Below are positions 44,722 to 54,070 of a stretch of 64,000 nt of DNA, piece after piece. This DNA is from Rhodospirillaceae bacterium. GTDB taxonomy: Bacteria; Pseudomonadota; Alphaproteobacteria; JAEUKQ01. Position 1 is the stretch's first letter. Each line of letters begins with the position of its first letter. The DNA is taken from positions 1-64,000 of the forward strand of contig JADKIX010000005.1 of NCBI GenBank assembly GCA_016722635.1, given 5' to 3'. The position numbers and the translations under genes were made by a program. Under the pieces are notes generated by a model. The model did no database searches. It was not told the DNA's origin and was given only the letters and a program-made list of their open reading frames with translations.

Positions 44722-45300
44722 TTAGCAGCCATAATCAACGGATAGATGAAAAATTTGTTGCAATAATTGTTGCGCCAACAATTCGGGGCGCACCCCTTGC
44801 ACCGGCCATTTGCAACCTTGCTGGCTGGGTAATCCCGATTGCTGGCGCTTGTGAATGACATTCCCCGGTCCTTGGATAAAGCTTTCAAGCATGACATAGC
44901 TCCCCCCGCCTTGTTCCACCATCTGTCCAATCATCACCCCCCTTAATTGCTGCTGGTTTTGATCTATAATGGCTGCAAAACCGTAAGGACAAATTTCCTT
45001 AAATTTTTGTCCTGGCCCCAATTCCATGAGATTAGATGTTTTCCTACAATAATAACCCATGACAACAACCGCTTGGTCAACCTGTTGGCGGGTGATGGCC
45101 AGCGGCAGCTGATTCATATAAGACCAATTTTCTGGCCCAATCAATTTTTGCAACTGCTGCTGCCAATCTTCACCCCATATTGCCTGGAAGGACTGATGAC
45201 CCTTAGAAATTCCCGGATCAGGCGATTGGGCGGCGGCGGGATAGGATGCCATCAGGCAAAAACAGCGAAGCCACAGAAGAACCCTAGATATTTTGATCAT
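44722..45300 (-). CDS. Secreted Ivy-like protein with enlarged loop
   Basis: 192 residues from ATG 45300; signal peptide ending YPAAAQS. The mature part has AVVVMGYYCRKTSNL, then Cys and YGFAAIIDQNQQQLRGVMIG. In the Ivy lysozyme inhibitor the order is strand, C-x4-C loop, strand; here the loop between the two Cys is much longer. Nearest relatives are the three genes at 45426-47503, divergently placed. Assignment is tentative. Confidence 0.45.
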   Translation of the reverse strand: MIKISRVLLWLRCFCLMASYPAAAQSPDPGISKGHQSFQAIWGEDWQQQLQKLIGPENWSYMNQLPLAITRQQVDQAVVVMGYYCRKTSNLMELGPGQKFKEICPYGFAAIIDQNQQQLRGVMIGQMVEQGGGSYVMLESFIQGPGNVIHKRQQSGLPSQQGCKWPVQGVRPELLAQQLLQQIFHLSVDYGC

Positions 45301-45425
45301 TCTTATCTTTTCCCCTTTGCCTGTTACCGATAAAAAATATTTCGCAGGATATACCAAAAGCCATAATCATGCCATAATCATCCGGTAATGATTTGTATGA
45401 TGACCATTAAAAGGACTTTTTAGCT

Positions 45426-46049
45426 GTGAAAAATATTCCGCCCATCGTTTTACTACTTCTATCCTGTTTTTATTTCCCACAACCAGCCAGCGCTTGTGAA
45501 CCATCCCCTGCAGGGCTTCCTGCCCTTGATGCGTATATAGGCCATCCCTCCAACCACCGCATCCAAGCCCAATCACTGTCCTTCACTTTATTCGATGTAG
45601 CATCTTTCCAAATTTCCGCCAAATTTGCAGGCGATGACGGATGTATAGTGGCCGCAAAGATCAGCGAATTAGATGAAGGTGATCATTTCCCGATTGTTGC
45701 CAAAATTGGCAATTGGTTGGTCGGGCAAAGTTACGGTTGTGACCATGATGGTTGTTATGATGTAGGCATGATTGCCTATAACACCGTTTCCGGTGAGATC
45801 GGTGGATGCTTGATGGATGGCAAACAGGCCTATGACGGGGATTCGCCTTTTAAAATACCCGGTGAGAATCTGGTCATCTTCGGCTCAAAAGATGGCGGAT
45901 ATATGATCAACCTTAATCTTGGGAACACCAGTCAACTGCCCGGATATGTGTATGGTTGCGGCTCCCCCACTCAGGATGCCCAACAGATTTTAACCCGTTG
46001 GCAATTCTTTGACCAAATCATGGCGCTGTCCAACCGGTTGGGCAAATAA
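45426..46049 (+). CDS. Secreted Ivy-like lysozyme inhibitor candidate 1
   Basis: 207 residues from GTG 45426 (AAGGA upstream). Signal peptide ending PASACEPS. The core reads NWLVGQSYGCDHDGCYDVG then MIAYNTVSGEIGGCL. The C-x4-C loop between two strands, with a His in the loop, matches the Ivy signature (E. coli CKPHDC followed by IAVMWSEKSNQMTG). Ivy proteins bind and block c-type lysozyme in the periplasm. First of three co-directional paralogues, 19 bp before the next. Confidence 0.55.
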   Translation: MKNIPPIVLLLLSCFYFPQPASACEPSPAGLPALDAYIGHPSNHRIQAQSLSFTLFDVASFQISAKFAGDDGCIVAAKISELDEGDHFPIVAKIGNWLVGQSYGCDHDGCYDVGMIAYNTVSGEIGGCLMDGKQAYDGDSPFKIPGENLVIFGSKDGGYMINLNLGNTSQLPGYVYGCGSPTQDAQQILTRWQFFDQIMALSNRLGK

Positions 46050-46068
46050 TTTTGAGGTGCTTGATCAC

Positions 46069-46788
46069 ATGATAGGAATTCGTTTTTATTTTGTTTTTAT
46101 ATTGGCTTTCGCTTTGCCTTTGATTAAAGTCCAGGGCCAAAATGTCAGCGCCAGTTGTGAATATGTAGGCGAATCTGCAGGCCAGCGGCAATATGATTGT
46201 AATTTAGGGGCAGCAACCATTGCCGATTGGGTGGGGTATTATCCCGGAGATATGAGAAGATTGGGTGCACAAGGCCAACAGGTGAATTTTTACCAATTCC
46301 TCCTGGGCCAGCCGGAACTTTTTGAAAATATTCCTGAACCCGACCTTGCTTACTTGCGGCAGCAGTTGCAGCAACAAGCGGATGATTTGGTGCGGCAAAT
46401 CCATACAGCCGACTTGTACCCTAAAATCACCCAAGTGCAAGATTGGGTGATCGTCCAAAGTTATCGCTGTGATCCCAACATGTGCGTTGATTTATCGGTT
46501 TTGATGGTTGATACCACGAACCAACATATCACTGTTTGTATCCTTTCCCTACCCTCTACCCTCATTTCCCTAAGCTCCCTGACCCCTGCCCTGATTGGGG
46601 AACTGGCAGTGCAAATCTTCACCTCATTTCCAGATAGGAAGGGATACAGCTTTTCAAGGCCCATGCAGGAATTGCGACAAGAACCAGGATATGCTTGCGG
46701 CAACCCCAGCCATAATCCCTCACTAATCCTTAAAAATTTGCAAATGCTTGAAAAAAACTTGATTGAGCACGATCCCCATCATCCATAA
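46069..46788 (+). CDS. Secreted Ivy-like lysozyme inhibitor candidate 2
   Basis: 239 residues from ATG 46069 (GAGGTG upstream). Signal peptide ending KVQGQ. Core: DWVIVQSYRCDPNMCVDLS then VLMVDTTNQHITVCIL, again C-x4-C. The N-terminal half is longer than in Ivy and has IADWVGYYPGD, a WVG-type motif shared with the third paralogue and with the protein at 51337. Same operon as its neighbours. Confidence 0.52.
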   Translation: MIGIRFYFVFILAFALPLIKVQGQNVSASCEYVGESAGQRQYDCNLGAATIADWVGYYPGDMRRLGAQGQQVNFYQFLLGQPELFENIPEPDLAYLRQQLQQQADDLVRQIHTADLYPKITQVQDWVIVQSYRCDPNMCVDLSVLMVDTTNQHITVCILSLPSTLISLSSLTPALIGELAVQIFTSFPDRKGYSFSRPMQELRQEPGYACGNPSHNPSLILKNLQMLEKNLIEHDPHHP

Positions 46789-46885
46789 AAATTCAGGAGT
46801 AGATCATGATGCAGCTCGCCTCTTTTTTTAGCCTTTTTCTTCTATCCGTTGGTTAAGAAGAATAGGTTTAACTTTACTTTTATTA

Positions 46886-47503
46886 ATGGCGTCAATTCCC
46901 TCCCCCGTGTTTGCGGACGAATATTACACCCTCAGTGGCTGGGTGGGGCAAAATCCTTTCGCAGGCACGGGAAATAAGCAGGGGAAAATCTTATATGAAG
47001 ATCCGCAATTCAAGGCGATTTTTTTACATTTGCTTGAGGCAAATATGCCTCCCCTAATGGCAGAACAATTATGGCAAAGCATCTTGAAGCAAGATTCTTA
47101 CGCGCAAGTGGTGAAAGTTGATAATTTTGTCCTGGTGATGGGATTTAATTGCAGATGGCAAGGCTGCCCGGAACATCATGTCTTTTTTTACGAAGAAATT
47201 GGCGATGGCGCCCGGGTAGGTATCTGCACCTCTGTTTTAGAGCCAGCGAGTGCCAGTCAAGATCAGAACGGTGTCATTGCACAAAAATTCCGCCAGCGCT
47301 TGCAATTTTATGGTTCTGGCTGGCCGGGATCGGTTGATATCCGTTTTTCCCCACTAGCCGCCTTTCCTGATATGCGCGGCAGGTTCTCACCTACCCCCGG
47401 CGGCAGGGGTTGCTTCGGCAGTGGCCTTCCCACCCCCAACCCTGCAACCGCTTTGCAAATATGGCAAGAAATAGGACAAAAAATGCAATTAGGGTTACCG
47501 TAG
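46886..47503 (+). CDS. Secreted Ivy-like lysozyme inhibitor candidate 3, broken signal peptide
   Basis: 205 residues from ATG 46886: LSGWVGQNPFAG, then the core NFVLVMGFNCRWQGCPEHH and VFFYEEIGDGARVGIC with a C-x4-C loop. The frame upstream encodes an ideal signal peptide (RRIGLTLLLLMASIPSPVFA) but has no start codon. The good start with AGGAG, ATG 46806, lies in another frame and stops after 16 codons. A one-base indel in the leader probably inactivates secretion. Confidence 0.5.
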   Translation: MASIPSPVFADEYYTLSGWVGQNPFAGTGNKQGKILYEDPQFKAIFLHLLEANMPPLMAEQLWQSILKQDSYAQVVKVDNFVLVMGFNCRWQGCPEHHVFFYEEIGDGARVGICTSVLEPASASQDQNGVIAQKFRQRLQFYGSGWPGSVDIRFSPLAAFPDMRGRFSPTPGGRGCFGSGLPTPNPATALQIWQEIGQKMQLGLP

Positions 47504-47671
47504 AAGTAAGGTTTCTTATCTCCATTATCCCTCCATAATAACCTCAGCAAAGATACGGCGATATTTATCGTTAAAATGGAAAATAGTGTTTGGTCGCCGG
47601 TGGTTAATGCTGCATCGAATATAGGCTATTTACTGTTCTTTAGTCAATCGGTCCCGGTTGAGGAGGCCGAT

Positions 47672-48583
47672 TTACAATTGGCCTTTCTTTTCCATAAATT
47701 TTTCAAGCTGTTCCAACCGGTTGGCAATGGGCGGATGGCTGTTGGTATACATAACCATAAACCCGTATCTGGGGCGATATTCAATCTGGCTAATATCTTC
47801 AAAAAATTCTCGTAACCCGGCCGCATAGCCCAGTTCAGCCGAAAAACGGTCGGCACGGAATTCCACGCGTCGGCTGTTTAAAGAAACAATGAACCAGGCT
47901 ATCCCTTCAATCATCTTGCTAACCCCTGCCAATAACATAAAGGGCAGCAAGGCCATTAGGATAAAGCCACTGATAGCACCCTCACTATCATCGTTATCAT
48001 CCTTTTTTCTTTTCTTCGGTGGTTCATCCGCCATAAAAATAGCGACAATGCCCCCGAATATCCGTGCTAACAAATTAATCCCCCGCATTGCCATTAGCAG
48101 CGCCGAGTCACCATGGTATAAATGGCCCAATTCATGCCCGATCACCGCGGCAATTTGGTCATCATCGCTTGCCAAAAGCCCCTGGGTCAAAATAAGGGTG
48201 GAATGGCCCAGGGCCTGCGCTTGGGGTATGGGATCATCGATAATATATAATTTGACTTTTTTGTTTTTCCCTGTCCTTTGCCGGTAGCGGCGCATGATTT
48301 CCTGCATCAAGGGCTGCAAGCGTTCTTTTTCCCTTTTAACCAGCCGACGCATGGGGAAAAACAGGCGCGAAAACCACTCATTTAATGGCGAGGCGCCAAT
48401 AACCGCTAAAATGACAATAACAGCAATGGACATGCCCATCCACCATAATGGGCCAAATTGAGCTTCAAAGGATGATCTTGGCAATATTTTATCGCCCTGC
48501 GATACCCCTATGACGAAACATCCTATCTGCCAAACAAACAGCCAGTTGGCAAAAGCAGTCACGGTAATAGCAAAATAACGCAT
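47672..48583 (-). CDS. M48-family membrane metalloprotease (HtpX-like)
   Basis: 303 residues. Two N-terminal membrane segments (about 5-25 and 48-66), the zinc motif HELGH in AVIGHELGHLYHGDS, the third ligand in EFRADRFSAELG, two more hydrophobic segments (about 178-190, 205-225), and the family end SHPPIANRLEQLE. Such proteases degrade or process membrane proteins. It starts 3 bp after the ATPase gene, so the two are co-translated; the pairing is not a standard one. Confidence 0.85.
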   Translation of the reverse strand: MRYFAITVTAFANWLFVWQIGCFVIGVSQGDKILPRSSFEAQFGPLWWMGMSIAVIVILAVIGASPLNEWFSRLFFPMRRLVKREKERLQPLMQEIMRRYRQRTGKNKKVKLYIIDDPIPQAQALGHSTLILTQGLLASDDDQIAAVIGHELGHLYHGDSALLMAMRGINLLARIFGGIVAIFMADEPPKKRKKDDNDDSEGAISGFILMALLPFMLLAGVSKMIEGIAWFIVSLNSRRVEFRADRFSAELGYAAGLREFFEDISQIEYRPRYGFMVMYTNSHPPIANRLEQLEKFMEKKGQL

Positions 48584-48586
48584 GGG

Positions 48587-50422
48587 TTACCCCTGTTCTT
48601 GTAATATATTGCTTAAAGAAAGGCGAAGTTTATATAGCTTATGATCACTTTTCGTTACCATCACTGCCTCACCAAGCTTCAGCCGTTTTATTTCATCCGG
48701 CTGGATAACGTAATCCCGAACCCGGCGGACCCCATCCTGGCTATCTAACCAAGTTAGCTGATATTTTTCCTTCATCCCGATCACTTCAACCAACATCCGG
48801 GCATCATCTGGGTTATTCTGCCGCTGGATGATATAATTGTTGCAATTGGCAATCACCTGACTTAATAGATAATCCCTGTATTCAGGCTGGGAACGCGCAA
48901 TATCGCCAAGGCTTTGCGCGGTTACAACCATATTAAAGCCAGCGGCCCGGGATTGATTCAATAAACCAATTAATGGCGGGCCCGCTAAGGGGCCCAGTTC
49001 ATCAACAATCACAAAGAAATTGTCTTTGATGGTTTTTTGTAATTGTTGGGCGGCAAAGGCTTTTAGATCGCTTAAGATCAATTGCATCAATTTGGATAAA
49101 ATCGCTGGCATGTCCAAGCTTGGTAAACTGAAACAGATCACCGCCCCCTGCTGAATGGCTTGAGGAATTACCAAATGGCTGGGATTTGGGGGCGATGTCG
49201 ATTGCTGAGACGGCCCTGATGAACGGAAAACATGGCCAATCTGGGAATGAACCAGCCCCTGCAGGTGCCGCTGAACCTCTTCAAGCGTTTCTGGCGGAAT
49301 CAATGGCTCTTCCGCTGGTTGATTAAACTGGATTACCCTGCCATCCCGGGAAGCAGGTTTTTGCTCCTGCAGCAGTTTCTTTAAAACCCCTGGGCGGATG
49401 TAGGTAGAAATTTCGCCTAGGTTGGGTTGCATCCCCAACCACTCAAAAACAGAAAACATGAACGCTAAATAGTTTAAAACTGCCTGGTCAGCCGCCAAAC
49501 CGCTGTCCAGCAATAAGGCTAACCGTTCGGCCTTTGCTGAAAAACCACCTGTGATAAAAGGATGATAGGTTGTCAGGGTATGAATGCCTATAACGTAACA
49601 AGGACGGCCTGATTTTTTGGCGTAGCTTGCAATATTATCCACCAAAACACGGTCGCCTTTGCCATCCATATAAAGGATCGGTTTTGCCCGGTTAATGGCG
49701 CTTTCCATGATCATGCAGGAAAGATTGGTTTTACCGCTTCCGGTCGTTCCCAAGATGAGGGTATGGGTATTCGCTTGCAGGTCTGTTAAATAAACAGCTG
49801 CGCCCGAATTTTTATCTTTGCCAATGAACGTACGGCCCGAATCTTCGATCGGTTTAGCGGCGCCAACCTGATTGTTGCTGGCGCGGGCGGTAAATAATTG
49901 GGGTGGCACCAACAGGTTTTCCGTGACCGCTTTCCCGTGAAACAGCCATCGCCAAGGCCGATGGGTATAAAATTCCCAGATTAACAGCATAAGACCCGTA
50001 CACAAGAAGGCAATTGGGATAAATTCTATCCAATTCCTGGTATCTTGCATCCAAACCCAGAACCCTTTTCCCCATAAACTTACCCAAATTTTGGCCAGCT
50101 GGATTTTGCCTTGGAACAATTTATCTAAGCTAAACCCTGCCAAGGCCTGTTCATAGGCAATCCCAACCCGTTTTAACGGGGCAGCCAGCCACTGCCATTT
50201 CAAAACCCAGCCTATGCGCCAAAGACCCGTAACAAAGGCCAAAGCAATAAAAAACACCCCCCCTCCATAGCGGACATGCAAGAAACGGCTTCCTATAAAA
50301 AGCAGCAATGTCATCAGAAAACCAAGGGGCCCGGCAATAGCTAGGACAGCGCCCAGCATTCCCACCATCAACACTCCCCCAAGTAGGTTATAAAAAAAAC
50401 GGATGCTGAAAAATGACGACAT
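48587..50422 (-). CDS. VirD4/TraD-like coupling-protein-type ATPase
   Basis: 611 residues. The N-terminal 165 residues hold several membrane segments, then a RecA-like motor: Walker A GTTGSGKTNLS (about 233), DGKGD, Walker B FFVIVDELGPL, then NQSRAAGFNMVVTAQSLGD. These features are those of type IV coupling proteins that bring DNA or proteins to a secretion channel. No relaxase or type IV secretion genes are in the window. Paired with an M48 protease; its job here is unknown. Confidence 0.75.
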   Translation of the reverse strand: MSSFFSIRFFYNLLGGVLMVGMLGAVLAIAGPLGFLMTLLLFIGSRFLHVRYGGGVFFIALAFVTGLWRIGWVLKWQWLAAPLKRVGIAYEQALAGFSLDKLFQGKIQLAKIWVSLWGKGFWVWMQDTRNWIEFIPIAFLCTGLMLLIWEFYTHRPWRWLFHGKAVTENLLVPPQLFTARASNNQVGAAKPIEDSGRTFIGKDKNSGAAVYLTDLQANTHTLILGTTGSGKTNLSCMIMESAINRAKPILYMDGKGDRVLVDNIASYAKKSGRPCYVIGIHTLTTYHPFITGGFSAKAERLALLLDSGLAADQAVLNYLAFMFSVFEWLGMQPNLGEISTYIRPGVLKKLLQEQKPASRDGRVIQFNQPAEEPLIPPETLEEVQRHLQGLVHSQIGHVFRSSGPSQQSTSPPNPSHLVIPQAIQQGAVICFSLPSLDMPAILSKLMQLILSDLKAFAAQQLQKTIKDNFFVIVDELGPLAGPPLIGLLNQSRAAGFNMVVTAQSLGDIARSQPEYRDYLLSQVIANCNNYIIQRQNNPDDARMLVEVIGMKEKYQLTWLDSQDGVRRVRDYVIQPDEIKRLKLGEAVMVTKSDHKLYKLRLSLSNILQEQG

Positions 50423-50681
50423 TCTGAACCTATGCCAAAGCCAGTACGCAGGAAAAGCGGTGATTAGAAAAAGCTATTTCATCTTAATAAGCGCTGGGCG
50501 CTTTATCAATATTTTATTTTCTGATGATGAATTGCCAGCAACCAGGCGGTGATCCTGTGACAAGTGGTTCCATGCCATGATAGGCGTTGCATAAAAAATT
50601 CCGCAAGCGCAGGTTTTTTTCAATTGCCGCGTCTTATTTAGTAACAAGGTTATTTTATCTTTTACATGAAGGAGATATTTG

Positions 50682-51155
50682 ATGAATTCTTTCCTACGGT
50701 ATTCTTGCATTGCCACATTCACGTCGATTCTGATGGGAACGAGTGCCATGGCCCAAAAGCCCGAACAAAACCCGGGCCATACCCCGCCAAGCGGCCAGAC
50801 GATGTTTAATTATTTGGATAAAAACGGCGATGGCACTATCAGCCGGGAAGAATTTGACAAAGCCCGTCAAGAACGCCAAAACCGTCAGCAACAAAGTGGC
50901 GGACAGCACCGCGAGCTTGGTGATAACCGCACCCCTTACCAAGCACAAGGCAACCACCAACAGGGGGATGGTCACCATCATGAGCAGCGCCAGCGTTGGA
51001 TAAACGTGATGTATGACCGGGCTGATCGCAACCAAGATGGCGTGGTTAGCAAGGGGGAATTTTTGATCCGGGCAGAAAAATTGTTTGAGCGTCTGGATAA
51101 GAATGAGGATGGGTTATTGCAGAAAAATGAATTGAAGCACTCAAAAAATCAATAA
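50682..51155 (+). CDS. Secreted EF-hand protein
   Basis: 157 residues from ATG 50682 (AAGGAG 8 nt upstream). Signal peptide ending SAMAQ. Three EF-hand loops: DKNGDGTISREEF, DRNQDGVVSKGEF and DKNEDGLLQKNEL, with a Gln/His-rich linker between the first two. Calmodulin-like periplasmic calcium binder. The preceding 260 bp (50423-50681) hold only the two divergent promoters. Confidence 0.85.
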   Translation: MNSFLRYSCIATFTSILMGTSAMAQKPEQNPGHTPPSGQTMFNYLDKNGDGTISREEFDKARQERQNRQQQSGGQHRELGDNRTPYQAQGNHQQGDGHHHEQRQRWINVMYDRADRNQDGVVSKGEFLIRAEKLFERLDKNEDGLLQKNELKHSKNQ

Positions 51156-51336
51156 AATATCAAGGAAAATTGCGGGTTCCTGACCTCATCGATAACCGAT
51201 TATTGTTACTAAGGGGAAATTGGCCAGATGACAAGCCGGTTTCCCCTTGATCAATCGGACATAACCAGAAACCTAACTTGATATCACGACCCGTTTAGGA
51301 TTATCCTGAGAACTCGCCACCTGAACCCCGTGGTTC

Positions 51337-51912
51337 TTATTTCCCCAGCAATATTTGCAACGCTTGCCATTGTTTAATCGCCTTTTCCGCATCACCGTGG
51401 CCACAATCAGCGAATTGGTCGGTTGCATTGAAAACTAATTGACCGGCAGGAATATAATATTGCACTTTAACCAGGGTAATATGTAAGGGGCGATCTTTAC
51501 CCGAAGGTTCATTGGCATCGGGATAATACGGGTATACCCGGCTATGTGATGCTAAACAAACCCCTGCCACTTGCTGGGTAGTCGTGTCTAGAAAAATACT
51601 CAGATCCGTATCGCCCGGATTATTTTTCAAATGGCCGCTAACCACCAGCCAATGATCCATTTGACCGACCGGTTGGGCAAAAACATAGGTTTTCCAAAGT
51701 TCGTTCCACTGCTGCAATGGGATCAGCTGTTCAATACCTTGCCGAAAGGTTGGATGTTCAAACAAGGTCATGCCCAAAATTTCTTGATCCGGCTGACTGC
51801 CAACCCATTTTTCAAATTTCGGCAATTGGCTAAGCACGCGCGCATCAAGCGGCTGGGACAAAATTGCCAAACTTAAACATATCAAAACGAAGCCATATAA
51901 TTTTTTGATCAT
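51337..51912 (-). CDS. Secreted Ivy-like protein lacking the first loop cysteine
   Basis: 191 residues; signal peptide ending PLDARV. FEKWVGSQPDQEILG gives the WVG motif, and HWLVVSGHLKNNPGDTDLS with IFLDTTTQQVAGVCL aligns with the Ivy-like core, but the C-x4-C loop is replaced by NNPGD. The C-terminus FADCGHGDAEKAIKQWQALQ recurs in the remnant just upstream. Possibly no longer an inhibitor of the same target. Confidence 0.45.
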   Translation of the reverse strand: MIKKLYGFVLICLSLAILSQPLDARVLSQLPKFEKWVGSQPDQEILGMTLFEHPTFRQGIEQLIPLQQWNELWKTYVFAQPVGQMDHWLVVSGHLKNNPGDTDLSIFLDTTTQQVAGVCLASHSRVYPYYPDANEPSGKDRPLHITLVKVQYYIPAGQLVFNATDQFADCGHGDAEKAIKQWQALQILLGK

Positions 51913-51956
51913 CGCCTCTCACTTTCTTTTTAGTCAGGTTACGACGCAGCTTAGGC

Positions 51957-52085
51957 TTATTTCCGCACTAATTTCAGAACTTCTTGCCATTGACGGATCA
52001 CTTGTTGCAAGTCATCACCCCCACAATTCTCAACAGAGCATGCTTAAAATGACCATAAGATAACAATAAAAGCGTTTCATCATCC
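51957..52085 (-). pseudogene. C-terminal remnant of another Ivy-like gene
   Basis: The frame ending at TAA 51957 reads ENCGGDDLQQVIRQWQEVLK, matching the end of the neighbour at 51337-51912 (ADCGHGDAEKAIKQWQALQ). Upstream the frame is broken after about 40 codons and no start is left. Confidence 0.55.
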
Positions 52086-52097
52086 CCATATTCCCTC

Positions 52098-52487
52098 TCA
52101 ATAGGGCAATGGATGGGTTTGATAGAAATCATGGCAAGCTTGCTTCTTTTCTACACTAATGATACCCAGCGTCAGCATCTCCTCACAAAAACTTTGGGAC
52201 GTGAGGGGGATATAGGGACCAACTAAATCTCTTCCATAGAACCTTCTTTTAACAGCCCCATCCGCCAATACAGATTCGCAGGTGGTCAATTCTTGATCAG
52301 CTTCATTGGCAAAATCTTGTAAAGTCACCCCCTCTTTTAATAACCCAGCATCCTTTAATGCCTGGCAATAGGGCTGCATATTTGCTTCAACGCAGGGCAA
52401 ACAAATTTTTATTGCCAGCAATCCGGTAATTGGCATCACGCTTAGGATCATTGCTAAAAATACAGTTCTTATCTTCCTGATTCCCAT
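52098..52487 (-). CDS. Small Cys-rich secreted protein
   Basis: 129 residues with an N-terminal signal (hydrophobic 7-25) and eight Cys in the mature part (CLPC, YC, TC, FC, AC pattern). Family not recognised. It lies between the Ivy-like remnant and a plus-strand glycosyltransferase. Confidence 0.6.
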   Translation of the reverse strand: MGIRKIRTVFLAMILSVMPITGLLAIKICLPCVEANMQPYCQALKDAGLLKEGVTLQDFANEADQELTTCESVLADGAVKRRFYGRDLVGPYIPLTSQSFCEEMLTLGIISVEKKQACHDFYQTHPLPY

Positions 52488-52700
52488 TTTCCTTACCCAT
52501 CATCATTAAAGTTACAGCCTATATAATCCTTAATTATGGCTTTTTTGTGGCACTCCGATCAACCCCTAGCCAATGCCGCCGTTTTCTATATTATCCAGCT
52601 TAGAACCTGTTTTTTGCTTGACCTTTCCCCATCTGTAACTTGACTTATGCCTAAAATATATTGAAGATGCGCTAGGTGTTGCAAAAAATGGTGAGAACAG

Positions 52701-53825
52701 ATGGCACTTCATAAAAAAATCGCTCGACTGATCAAAAATGGTGAATTTCTTTACTGGATTAACAAAAAATGGCGGATTTGGCGTAAACGCAAAGCTTCCT
52801 CCCTGGGCCTGCCAGCCATATCCGAAAAAGTCATCCGGCAGCCAGTGGTTGTAGACTTGCCGGAGCGCGACCCCAACAAAGCCCCTGCCGTCAGCGACCA
52901 AAATTTTCCCTATCAATTGATGGCCGCGGTGATCATTAAAAATGAAGCGCCTTATATGGTTGAGTGGTTGGAATTTCACCGGTTGGTTGGCATCCAAAAA
53001 ATCATCATTTATGATAATGGCAGCTCCGATAATATTCAGGAACTTTTAAAGCCTTATATCCTAGAGGGTTATGTAGAACTGATCCCCTGGCCCAATTTCT
53101 TATTCCAATATAATCACCAGCATCTTTGTTATGCCCATGTCGTCCGCTACACCGCCCAAATGACCAAATGGCTGGCTATTATCGATGCCGACGAGTTTTT
53201 GTTTTCCCCAACCGGCCGACCCTTGCCACAAATTTTGGCACAATATGGCGATATCCCCATCCTGGGCGCTGCCATGCGGATTTTCGGGTTTTCGGGGCAT
53301 GAAAAAAAACCGCAAGGATTGGTAACCGAAAACTTCCTCTACCGCTTTGCTGACCATGAGCCGGAAAGTAATCAATACCGCTCAATCGTGCAGCCACGCT
53401 TGGTGCGCTCGATCATTAGCGCTGCACGTTACCATCATTTACTGAATAACGTCCCTGCTTATGATGAAGACCGCAACCCGCTGCATAACTGGCCAACCGA
53501 AAAACCCTTAAACAGCATTCAGCTGCGGGTGAACCATTATCTCACCAAATCACGGGAAGAATTTATGCAGAAAATCAGCCGTCAATATTTCGTGCCACTG
53601 GAAAGATATCTGAAGCGTTATAAGAAAAAATATAAAACCCAAGCACAAAAAGATCAAATTGCCGCAGATTGGGCCAAATGGACGCAGGCATCTAAGATGA
53701 AAATGCACCAGAAGATTTTTAATACGCCGCTAGAAAATTTCGTGTTGGATCAGGAGATTTTGATGTACCAGGCCCAACTGCAGGAAGCCATCCGTCAGCG
53801 TTTATTGCAGATAGCTGATGTTTAA
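52701..53825 (+). CDS. Glycosyltransferase, GT92/DUF23-like
   Basis: 374 residues. GT-A fold signs: MAAVIIKNEAPYMVEWLEFH at about 74, IIIYDNGSSDNI, and the metal-binding IIDADEFLFSP (DxD-type). No signal peptide. Proteins of this type transfer sugars in surface polysaccharide or glycan synthesis. It stands alone on the plus strand next to a mini-IS, which suggests acquired cargo. Confidence 0.75.
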   Translation: MALHKKIARLIKNGEFLYWINKKWRIWRKRKASSLGLPAISEKVIRQPVVVDLPERDPNKAPAVSDQNFPYQLMAAVIIKNEAPYMVEWLEFHRLVGIQKIIIYDNGSSDNIQELLKPYILEGYVELIPWPNFLFQYNHQHLCYAHVVRYTAQMTKWLAIIDADEFLFSPTGRPLPQILAQYGDIPILGAAMRIFGFSGHEKKPQGLVTENFLYRFADHEPESNQYRSIVQPRLVRSIISAARYHHLLNNVPAYDEDRNPLHNWPTEKPLNSIQLRVNHYLTKSREEFMQKISRQYFVPLERYLKRYKKKYKTQAQKDQIAADWAKWTQASKMKMHQKIFNTPLENFVLDQEILMYQAQLQEAIRQRLLQIADV

Positions 53826-53866
53826 AACTTTTAACAGTTTGTAAGGCTTATCCGGGTTTGTTTTTT

Positions 53867-54061
53867 GGGGCTATTCCACTTAAGGTCTAGTGTTTATGGC
53901 AGTATTTTAGCTTCTTTAACAGCTGTTGGTGGTTACCTCGATTGAAGTGCCACGCACCATCCTTCAGGAAGCAGTGAAAATTCTTCTTTTGGATGCCATG
54001 AAGCGACTCCTTCTCTCCTACATATTGCCATCCTAGCAAACCCGCTGGATGCAATAGCCCC
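53867..54061 (-). mobile_element. Mini IS1595/IS1016-type element (deletion derivative)
   Basis: About 195 bp bounded by inverted GGGGCTATT ends (53867-53875 and, inverted, 54053-54061). Inside, the minus strand reads SLHGIQKKNFHCFLKDGAWHF and NRGNHQQLLKKLKYCHKH, the C-terminal signature of IS1016-type transposases. The transposase middle is deleted. Its left end matches 2228-2283. No target duplication seen. Confidence 0.65.
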
Positions 54062-54070
54062 TAGATCCAT

